DNA of 41,210 bases, taken from assembly GCF_900078755.1 (NCBI RefSeq), contig NZ_FKIH01000009.1. The stretch is one strand, 5' to 3'. The DNA comes from Ichthyocystis sparus. GTDB lineage: Bacteria > Pseudomonadota > Gammaproteobacteria > Burkholderiales > 2013Ark19i. A program made the position numbers and the translations under genes. Positions 18,992 to 26,538 of the stretch are shown piece after piece (positions within the stretch are counted from its first letter, which is position 1; each line of letters begins with the position of its first letter). The notes beneath the pieces were generated by a model. The model worked only from the letters and a program-made list of their open reading frames with translations. It did not search any database and was not told where the DNA came from.

Positions 18992-21900
18992 TTGTATCCC
19001 GTATCCGCGACCGGTGGTGCTGCTTCCAGCGGTGTCCCAGAGAGTGAAGATAGTGGTGACAATAATAAAGGTGAAGAGGTCACTGTACAGGGTGATATTC
19101 CCGGGGGCGGTTTGCAGCAAGTTGAGTCTCCTGCTGCTTTAACTGCCACTACTTCAACTGCTGCTGCTGTAGGCGAGGGGGTTAGTACCAAGAAGGGTAG
19201 GGGTAAGGCTCCTGCCAAAAAGCGTGGTGCGTCTGCTGCTTCTTCAGCCCCTTTAGCCCCTGCTGTTGGTCCGGATGTTTTGACTGCATTGGGTGTTACT
19301 CTATCTCCTGAGAGTGTTCAGATAATTTCGAATCTCTTTTTTAGAATTGGTGGATTAGCTAGGCGTTTTTACGCTAGCATGGCGGGCAGACAACTTCCAT
19401 CAAGCGTGAGTGGCAAACTTTCATTGACTGAGCGAGCTATTTGGTGTGGCACTTACAGGGAAATGTGTGAAGATGTTTTTGTATCCATGTGCATTTGTGA
19501 GTACCATGCCGAGCATCGCCCCGATCTTGTACGTGCTCTTCCTGAAGTTAAAGTATTATCGGATTCTCCTGAGCCTGTTGCGGTGCCATTAGCCTGCGGT
19601 GGTGGTTTGCTAGATTTTTTATTGAGACTAGATTGTGCTGTTCGTAGCAGGGTGGAGTCTATTTTTAGATCTTGTTGGAATGAAGTTTCTGTTTCTCTGG
19701 AAGGGGAAGCATTGAATGGTGTTAGTTGTGGAGATTTCATAAGTGTCCTTGACAATGCCGGTATTCCTGAAGTGGCGTTATCGATAACGGTAACAAATTC
19801 TGCTCTAGCAAGGGAAATAAGTAGAGGCACGATTAAACTTACGGAATCAGGGGTTATTACTGCTCCAGATCGTATGCCATCTCCGTCTCATCCTGAAGAT
19901 GGATCTTCCAGTGATGAGTCTTCTTCTGGTCCAATTGCAGCGGGGAGACGTACTGGTAGTGATAATGTTTCGGTTTCTGCTGAGGCAAATATCGTTCGTG
20001 CTCCTATTTGGACACCACCTATTCTTGAAGGGGATGATGTTTTAACTTATTCTTCTTCTTTACGACCTCCCAGATTGAATCTACCGTCTACTGTTAGACA
20101 TCATGGTGCTGAACCTTCTTCTGATAGAAGTGTTGTTCGTGCTCCTGTTTGGACACCACCTGTTCTTGAAAGTGGTGATACTCTAACTTCTTCTACAGTT
20201 TCGGTTCCTTCATATCTTGAATGTACTGCTTTGCTGGGTGTTGAGTTACATCCTGATAGTGTCAGGCTACTTCATGAACTATTTCGTAATATTCGTAGAT
20301 CTTTCATGGCGTCTTTCCCAAGATCGGTTAGCGATCATATCTCAAGTACTGTGTTTAGTGAACTTCCAGCCATTGATCGGGTTGTTTGGTTCAGAACTTA
20401 TAGGGAACTGCATCTGTCTAGTTTTATGTCTAGGTGTTTTTGTGTATATCATTCCAGATACCGTCCTAGTTTTATGCGCTCTATTGCTGATATTAGAGTG
20501 TTACCAGGTTCCTCTGGTAGTGATTTAATGCCATTAAGTGGAGTTAGCTTAGTAGACTTTTTGTCGAGACTAGATTGTGTTGTTCGTGATCTGATAAAGG
20601 CTATATTTAGCTTAAGGTGGGATGTGGAAGCTAATAAAGCTAGTTCTGAACTAGGATGTGTATCATTGAGTAATGTTAGTTATGAAGATCTCATTAGATT
20701 GCTTGATGTTGATTCTGTTTTTGCACCAGCATTTTCAATTGTCCGAAAATACATGATAGATGAAAGCGAGACATTAGTAAGTAGTAGTGAAGTTACAAGT
20801 GAAGGTACGGCTTCAGGGTCTAATATTATAGCTCATGAACCATTGCCTAAACGCCGTCTTAGATCTATGAAGCAATTAGGTTCTTCGTCGCTATTAGAGG
20901 GTCCTGATTCTACTTCTGATAAATCTTCTTCGAGTATTCTTGAAGATGTTTCAGTATCTACTGTGGAAGATACTGTGTCTGGTGTGAGGGTTTTAGAAGA
21001 ATCTGCATCTGCACCTATATCTTCTCCTGCATCTCCTGCACCTGTACCTATACCTTCGCCTCTGTCTGAGTCGATGGTAACTGCTGTTGTTGATATTTTA
21101 TCTGCTTCTGTAATTGGTGGTGATGTTCATAGTGGTGTCTCAGATAGCGAAAATGGTGGTAGTAATAAAGAGGAAGAGGGCGCTGTGCAGAGTAGTAGTA
21201 TTCCTGCTGGTGACATGCAGCAAGTTGAGGCTTATCATACTACTACTGTACCGTCTGAAGGTTCTGAATCTGTCGAATCTTCTTCTAGTAGTAGTGTTGA
21301 TGCTTCGGTCTCTACTGCGGAAGGTACTGCGTCTGGTGTGATGGTTTTAGAAGAATTTGCATCTACGCCTATATCATCTCCTGCATCTCCTGCATCTCCT
21401 GCATCTCCTGCATCTCCTGCATCTCCTGCACCTGTACCTATATCTGAGTCTATGGTAGCTGCCGTTGATATTTCCTATGCTGCTCTATCTGCTGAAGAAT
21501 CTACTGCTGGAGCATTATCTATGGGTACTGAATCTTCTTTGCCTCTTATTATTGTTGAGCCCATCCCTGAAAGACTTGTGTCGCAAAGGTGTGTTATAAG
21601 CAGAAGCAGGATATTAGAAAGTAGTGGTAGGTGTGCTGAGGGTATGGGTTCAGGAATTCGTACTTTTTTGGTCGCCTCTCCTCCACGACTTCAGTTTCAG
21701 CATGAATTATCTTCTCAGCCTCGGCCTGAATCTTCTCTTCCTTCTGTTGCTGTGTCAGTTACTATATCACCTGAAGGTTCTGGATCTGTCGAGTCTTCTT
21801 CTGGTAGTAGTGTTGATGTTTTAGTCTCTACTGAGGAAGGTATTTCTTATGGTGATGGAGTTTTAGAAGAATCTGCACTTTCGCCTGCACCTACTTCACC

Positions 21901-24900
21901 TCTATCTGAGTTGAGGGTGGCTGCTGTTGATATTTTCTCTGCTTCTGTAACTGGTGCTGCTGTTTATAGTGATGTCTCAGATGGCGAAGATGGTGGTAGT
22001 AAAGATAGTTTGCAGCAAGTTGAGGCTCCTGCTGCTGCTACTTCAACTGCTGCTGCTACTACTTCAACTGCTGCTGCTACTGTGGTGGGCAAGGGGGTGA
22101 GTACCGGTGGTAAAGGTAAGGCTCCTGCCAAAAAGCGTGATACTGCTGCTGTTGTTTCTTCTTCAGCTGTTACTACTTCAACTGCTGCTACTACTGTGGT
22201 GGGCAAGGGGGTGAGTACCGGTGGTAAAGGTAAGGCTCCTGCCAAAAAGCGTGATATTGCTGTTGTTGTTTCTTCTTCAGCTGCTGCTACTTCAACTACT
22301 TCTACTTTTATTGGTAAGGGAGTAAGTACTAAGGGTAGAGGTAGAGGTAAGGACTCTGCCCAAAAATGTGGCACTTCTGCTGCTGTTCCTTCTTCGGTTG
22401 CCACTCTTAGTCCGGATATTTTGAGTTCACTGGGTGTTATGCTATCTCCCGAGAGTATTCAGATGATTACAAATATTTTTTTTGAAGTGGGTGAATTCGC
22501 TAGAAGTCTTTATGAGATGATAGTAAAAAAACAGTTCCCACCAAGAGTGAGTAATAGGCTTTCAGTGACTGGGCGAGCTATTTGGCGCAGTACTTATAAT
22601 CCAATGTGTAGAGATTTTTTTGTATCTAGGTGTTTTGGTGAGTACCATGCTACTCATCGCCCTGGGTTTATAAGAGCTCTTCCCAGAATTCAAGTGTTAT
22701 CTGATTCTTCTGACCGTAGTTCATTGCCATTAACTGGGGATAGTTTGCTAAGTTTTTTATCGAATCTAGATAGTGCTATCCGTAGCGAGTTGGAGTCTAT
22801 TTTTGACTCTTGCTTGGGTGAGGTTTCTGTTTCTCTGGAAGGTGAGTCCTTGAGTGCTGTTAGTTGTGAAGATTTTGTAGATGTCCTGAATATTGCCGGT
22901 ACTCCTGGGGCAGCACGATCGGTAGTGATATTAGGTTCCTACGTGGAAAAAAAACGCGATATTCCTACACATAGACCTCAGATTCCTACACATAGACCTC
23001 TTTATGTTCCGGCAATAAGACACATGAGTGGTGGTAATGTTCCTGTTCCCACTCGTGTTTGGCCTCTTGTGCCTCCTATTTTTGGATATAGACCTGATTA
23101 TGCTCCTGTTGTATCAGGACCCACTCATGGTTGGCCTCCTGTTTTTGGATATAGGCCTGGTTATGCTCCTGTTGTAGCAGTAAGGCACATGGGTGGTGAT
23201 AATGTTCCTGTTCCCACTCGTGTTTGGCCTCTTGTGCCTCCTATTTTTGGATATAGACCTGATTATGCTCCTGTTGTATCAGGAAGACACATGGGTGGTT
23301 ATAATGTTCCTGTGCCCACTCATGGTTGGCCTCCTGTTTTTGGATATAGGCCTGGTTATGCTCCTGTTGTATCAGGAAGACACATGGGTGGTTATAATGT
23401 TCCTGTTCCCACTCGTGTTTGGCCTCATGTTTTTGGATATAGACCTGGTTATGCTCCTGTTGTGCCAGGAAGACACATGGGTGGTGATAGTGTTCCTGTT
23501 CCCACTCATGTTTGGCCTTCTGTGCTTCCTAGACCCGATTATGCTCCTGTTGTAGCAGGAAGAGGGCACATGGGTGGTGATAGTGTTCCTATTCCCACTC
23601 ATGTTAGTACAAGTACTGTTCCAGTTTCAGCAGGGAGGCAGATAGGTGGCGGTAATGTTTCTGTTCCCGCTCAGACAGGTACTGCCCCAGTTGCAGCAAA
23701 AAGGCGCAGGGGTGTTGGTAATGTTCCTGTTCCTACTCATGTTGATACAAGAACTGTTCATGCTGCTGTTTGGATGCCTCCTCCTGTTAATTCTTCAGAA
23801 TTGAGTTTGCTATCTTCTGTTGGAGATTCTCGTGGTGGACCCTCTTCTGATCCAATTGGAGATTCTCGTGATGGACCCTCTTCTGACCCAATTGGAGATT
23901 CTCGTGGTGGACACTCTTCTGATCCAATTTATGTTGAAGATGATACTCCGTCTTCTTCTACAGTTTCAATTCCCCCAAGTGTTCAATATGCTGATCCCCC
24001 ATATTTTCAATATGCTGATTCGCTGGGTGTTGAGTTACATCCTGATAGCGTTATATTAATTCGTGATTTCTTCTTTAGTAGCTTTTATGTATCTGTTACA
24101 CGATCTTTCTCGAAATCGATTCGCAGTTACATCTCAAATGCTATGGGTAGTGGGCTTTCGATTATTGGGCGATCTATTTGGTTTACAACCTATAGGGAGT
24201 TGTATCTATATAACTTTATTTCTAGGTGTTTGGGTACGTATCATTGCAACTACCGTCCTGACTTTATACGTGGTCTTGCTAATGTTCGATTGTTATCACC
24301 TTCCTCTGATCTTGGGCTTCAATTAAGTGGAGGTAGTTTAGTAAGTTTTTTATCTAGATTAGATCATGTTGTTCGTAATCTAATTAGTGATGTGTTTAAC
24401 TCGCGGTGGGCTGCGGAAGTTGATAGAGCTTGTTCTGGACTAGAAGATGGGTCATTGGATGATGTTAGTTATGAAGATTTAACTTATGTTCTCGATACCG
24501 CTGGTGTTCCTGAATCAGCACTCTCAGTCTACCAAAGACGTAGGGAACTTGTAAGAAGACGTAGAGAAGAAACACCAGGAAGTAGTAGTAGAATTACAAG
24601 TAGAGGTATGGCTTCGGGAGATGATATTGCAGGTCGTTCAGTATTAGATGCTGATGTTTCCTCTTCCTCTTCCTCTTCCTCTTCGGAGTCGTTTGAATTG
24701 GTTAGAGAAGTTGAATCAATTGGGGAAGGTGTTGTTTCTGAGCTGGATGTTTTATTAGTAGGTGAGTCAACTCCTGTATCCTCATCTGAGCAACCAATAG
24801 TGATTGCTGCTGAGGATGTGGATATTGGAGTGAGATTGGCAGAATTGCTGAATCGAGAGCCGCCACCTTCACCACCGTCTGCTGGTGAATCGAGCGAATT

Positions 24901-24949
24901 TATGAGAGGTGATGGAGATGGTGGACGTAAAAGAAAAAGAAATGAGTAG
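18992..24949 (+). CDS. Repeat-family protein 4 (giant A-B-A-B fusion with KRKR tail), about 1985 aa
   Basis: Unknown function; the largest copy. Order: leader; KAPAKKRG; module A1 (about 93-270); RAPIWTPP and RAPVWTPP; module B1 (about 406-588); Ser/Pro-rich tail; a partial internal leader (about 706-753, GVSDSENG and DMQQ); a second internal leader (about 988-1015, DVSDGEDG and SLQQ); two KAPAKKRD units and one KDSAQKCG unit; module A2 (about 1138-1313); six GYRP-type repeats (about 1360-1525); AAVWMPP; module B2 (about 1671-1850); tail; terminal GGRKRKRNE. The TTG start (GGAGGG upstream) is preferred; ATG 18977 would add 5 residues. No signal peptide or membrane segment is visible. Two internal leaders indicate at least two past fusion or duplication events within the gene. 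Confidence 0.85.
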   Translation: MYPVSATGGAASSGVPESEDSGDNNKGEEVTVQGDIPGGGLQQVESPAALTATTSTAAAVGEGVSTKKGRGKAPAKKRGASAASSAPLAPAVGPDVLTALGVTLSPESVQIISNLFFRIGGLARRFYASMAGRQLPSSVSGKLSLTERAIWCGTYREMCEDVFVSMCICEYHAEHRPDLVRALPEVKVLSDSPEPVAVPLACGGGLLDFLLRLDCAVRSRVESIFRSCWNEVSVSLEGEALNGVSCGDFISVLDNAGIPEVALSITVTNSALAREISRGTIKLTESGVITAPDRMPSPSHPEDGSSSDESSSGPIAAGRRTGSDNVSVSAEANIVRAPIWTPPILEGDDVLTYSSSLRPPRLNLPSTVRHHGAEPSSDRSVVRAPVWTPPVLESGDTLTSSTVSVPSYLECTALLGVELHPDSVRLLHELFRNIRRSFMASFPRSVSDHISSTVFSELPAIDRVVWFRTYRELHLSSFMSRCFCVYHSRYRPSFMRSIADIRVLPGSSGSDLMPLSGVSLVDFLSRLDCVVRDLIKAIFSLRWDVEANKASSELGCVSLSNVSYEDLIRLLDVDSVFAPAFSIVRKYMIDESETLVSSSEVTSEGTASGSNIIAHEPLPKRRLRSMKQLGSSSLLEGPDSTSDKSSSSILEDVSVSTVEDTVSGVRVLEESASAPISSPASPAPVPIPSPLSESMVTAVVDILSASVIGGDVHSGVSDSENGGSNKEEEGAVQSSSIPAGDMQQVEAYHTTTVPSEGSESVESSSSSSVDASVSTAEGTASGVMVLEEFASTPISSPASPASPASPASPASPAPVPISESMVAAVDISYAALSAEESTAGALSMGTESSLPLIIVEPIPERLVSQRCVISRSRILESSGRCAEGMGSGIRTFLVASPPRLQFQHELSSQPRPESSLPSVAVSVTISPEGSGSVESSSGSSVDVLVSTEEGISYGDGVLEESALSPAPTSPLSELRVAAVDIFSASVTGAAVYSDVSDGEDGGSKDSLQQVEAPAAATSTAAATTSTAAATVVGKGVSTGGKGKAPAKKRDTAAVVSSSAVTTSTAATTVVGKGVSTGGKGKAPAKKRDIAVVVSSSAAATSTTSTFIGKGVSTKGRGRGKDSAQKCGTSAAVPSSVATLSPDILSSLGVMLSPESIQMITNIFFEVGEFARSLYEMIVKKQFPPRVSNRLSVTGRAIWRSTYNPMCRDFFVSRCFGEYHATHRPGFIRALPRIQVLSDSSDRSSLPLTGDSLLSFLSNLDSAIRSELESIFDSCLGEVSVSLEGESLSAVSCEDFVDVLNIAGTPGAARSVVILGSYVEKKRDIPTHRPQIPTHRPLYVPAIRHMSGGNVPVPTRVWPLVPPIFGYRPDYAPVVSGPTHGWPPVFGYRPGYAPVVAVRHMGGDNVPVPTRVWPLVPPIFGYRPDYAPVVSGRHMGGYNVPVPTHGWPPVFGYRPGYAPVVSGRHMGGYNVPVPTRVWPHVFGYRPGYAPVVPGRHMGGDSVPVPTHVWPSVLPRPDYAPVVAGRGHMGGDSVPIPTHVSTSTVPVSAGRQIGGGNVSVPAQTGTAPVAAKRRRGVGNVPVPTHVDTRTVHAAVWMPPPVNSSELSLLSSVGDSRGGPSSDPIGDSRDGPSSDPIGDSRGGHSSDPIYVEDDTPSSSTVSIPPSVQYADPPYFQYADSLGVELHPDSVILIRDFFFSSFYVSVTRSFSKSIRSYISNAMGSGLSIIGRSIWFTTYRELYLYNFISRCLGTYHCNYRPDFIRGLANVRLLSPSSDLGLQLSGGSLVSFLSRLDHVVRNLISDVFNSRWAAEVDRACSGLEDGSLDDVSYEDLTYVLDTAGVPESALSVYQRRRELVRRRREETPGSSSRITSRGMASGDDIAGRSVLDADVSSSSSSSSSESFELVREVESIGEGVVSELDVLLVGESTPVSSSEQPIVIAAEDVDIGVRLAELLNREPPPSPPSAGESSEFMRGDGDGGRKRKRNE
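21377..21430 (+). repeat. 9-bp repeat TCTCCTGCA, six units
   Basis: Six perfect 9-base units encode a Ser-Pro-Ala run in the tail after module B1 of protein 4. Protein 3 has only a degenerate Ser/Pro/Ala segment here, so this is a recent slippage expansion. Confidence 0.9.
22082..22309 (+). repeat. 114-bp tandem repeat, two units, GKGVSTGGKGKAPAKKRD
   Basis: Two almost identical 114-base units start with GTGGTGGGCAAGGGGG at 22082 and 22196. Each encodes the basic GKGKAPAKKRD stretch and a Ser/Thr/Ala spacer. A third, divergent unit follows. Confidence 0.85.
23077..23560 (+). repeat. GYRP(D/G)YAPVV tandem repeats, six units
   Basis: Six imperfect units of roughly 21-34 residues carry GYRP(D/G)YAPVV then RHMGG(Y/D)(N/S)VPVPT and W-P. 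They are rich in Pro, Tyr, Trp and Gly and lie between module A2 and module B2. Protein 6 has a single unit (PYYAPVAAGRHMGGYGVPV near 31050), which is the likely ancestral state. Confidence 0.9.
23822..23929 (+). repeat. 36-bp tandem repeat, three units, GDSR(G/D)GPSSDPI
   Basis: Three units at 23822, 23858 and 23894 encode GDSRGGPSSDPI variants in the linker before module B2. Protein 5 has one unit per 216-base duplication. Confidence 0.9.
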
Positions 24950-25215
24950 TTTGTGAGAATTGATCTTACTTACACCATTAGTGTTAAATTATCTTATACG
25001 TTTGCTGTCTGCAGGGGCATTTTTGTGCGGTAAATTAAATATCCATCTTTGTTTCTTCTGCGCGCCTGTACGTGGTCCGAGTTTTTTCTTATGTTAAGTT
25101 TTGCAACTTTTTTACTGTTACTTAATCAGAATATTTCATATATGCGATAATTGGGTTATCTTTTTTTGTAAGTAAGTATCAAGTAAAACACACAATTATA
25201 GAGCTATATACTCAT
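24950..25215 (+). other. Shared 3' flank of family gene 4
   Basis: GAATTGATCTTACTT and the TTTGCTGTCTGCAGGGGC segment match the flank of gene 1, and TATTTCATATATGCG near 25135 matches 33310-33332. No gene or convincing terminator is seen. At about 25216 it switches to the nadE relic, so rlmB and most of nadE are deleted in this unit. Confidence 0.6.
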
Positions 25216-25316
25216 ATAATATTTTCTGTGCGCGTTTGTTTATATCAACCACGCCGTTGTCAATTTTTGCCAATGATAAATAAAACAAGCATGTGCCCTA
25301 CTTGTTTGCCACTAAT
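25216..25316 (-). pseudogene. nadE relic (first ~30 codons)
   Basis: The minus strand matches nadE codons around INERAQKIL back through the TTG start region (ATAAATAAAACAAGC near 25276). The rest of nadE and the adjacent tRNA-Leu are missing. Confidence 0.8.
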
Positions 25317-25745
25317 TTTTTAGGCCGCTTCAACACACGTCAAATTATTCAAATAATTACATCCCGTTCTACAGGCCAGCGTTTTTCCTACTAAGTTCTT
25401 TTAGAGTATTTATAGACACATCCTTAGCACGAAAATCAGAGGCATCGTCTTCGTATAAGTGTTCTCACTGGAAGACGTGGTCAACTATATTTTCATCATC
25501 GGCAGCATTATCGTCCTTGTTTTTGAAGTACAATGGCTCTGGTCCAGTTGTTCTCTAGTAATCAATTGGCCAATTATCTACTTCTGTCGTTGTCATTAGC
25601 CGCCCACCAGACACCATTCCAGTTATTAGAAGAGGGCGACAGGTTAGCTCTTGCAGCGTACACCGCAGCTATGTACCAAGAGGGATCTGATCCAAGATTT
25701 GATATCTACAATTTTTTTCGTCCACTGCATTTTTCTCTATAATTT
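25317..25745 (-). pseudogene. Fused smr-trxB relic
   Basis: From about 25320 to 25530 it matches smr codons around IDLHG back to PLYFKNK. At 25531-25545 it shows the shared junction TACAATGGCTCTGGTCCAG into trxB, and then runs through trxB codons for MTTTEVDNW and the N-terminus. The plus-strand 69-residue ORF here is spurious. Confidence 0.85.
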
Positions 25746-25946
25746 TTCCTTTTTCCTATAAAAAAATTGAAATTGACTATCTGTATAGTCACGTAAAATC
25801 CTAGTTATCCCTTTTTTATTGCGGAATATAGGTAATACCTGGGATTTATACTATTTTGGCTGATTTTGTGTCAACAGTATCACTTTTAAGTACACTTTTT
25901 TGTCCCTTCCTTGCACTTATTTTGCTCAGATAATTTGTGTGTCACT

Positions 25947-25959
25947 TTGATATTATCAA
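25947..25959. promoter_or_regulatory. Dyad TTGATA-T-TATCAA (copy of crp upstream element)
   Basis: Differs from the element before functional crp only at the central base, so both arms are intact. Same context: GATAATTTGTGTGTCACT immediately upstream. Confidence 0.35.
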
Positions 25960-25969
25960 GCAATGTTAT

Positions 25970-26240
25970 TTCTGCCGTTTCTAAGAGTGATCTAGCCGTA
26001 CGAGTTATCAAGTTCAGTTGTTTTCCTCTTTGGACTCTGGGTAGTTGTCACTGTTGTTGATGTATGCAGTCTACGTCAATGCTCCTCGTACTCAGATGAT
26101 GGTCGCATTTGGTGAGAAAACAGGTTCACTTTACGCTATTTTGTTTGGTGGTTTGGTGATATGAGCGCTGTGATAGACAGTGGGATTGTTTGTGCTTAGC
26201 TCAGGTAATTTTTTGGGTGGGATGAGAACAACTGGATGTA
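25970..26240 (+). pseudogene. crp relic (5' part)
   Basis: The best preserved crp relic. The segment around GCCGTTTCTAAGAGTGATC, GTTTTCCTCTTTGGACTCTG, CGTACTCAGATGATGGTCGC, GGTGAGAAAACAGGTTCACT and TGCTTAGCTCAGGTAATTTTTT align with crp codons 4-90, with frameshifts. The crp ATG and preceding 75 bases are deleted. Confidence 0.85.
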
Positions 26241-26538
26241 AATATTTTTTATTTAAATTGATTATATGCAAGCTATTGTGTCTGATTGGTAACGATCTGG
26301 TGGGTGGTGTTTTTTTCTTTTGTCATTGTACTGTGATTTGCTACCTTTAGTGATGTGTGTTTAGGTGAGGCAGCAAAAAAGGTGAGGCAGCAAAGCGCGA
26401 CTTCGTTTGTTGGTGGTGCTGTGTGCTTTGTTCTGCTATTATTTATAACTTCTCTTCTGTAATGTTGGTGTTTGTGTTCATTATAGTATGTTAAAAGAAT
26501 AAAGAATGATAAATCATGTAAGAAAGGCGGGGAGTGTA

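Noticed and set aside
25533..25742. 69-codon plus-strand frame
   Set aside because: Antisense to the fused smr-trxB relic across its junction.
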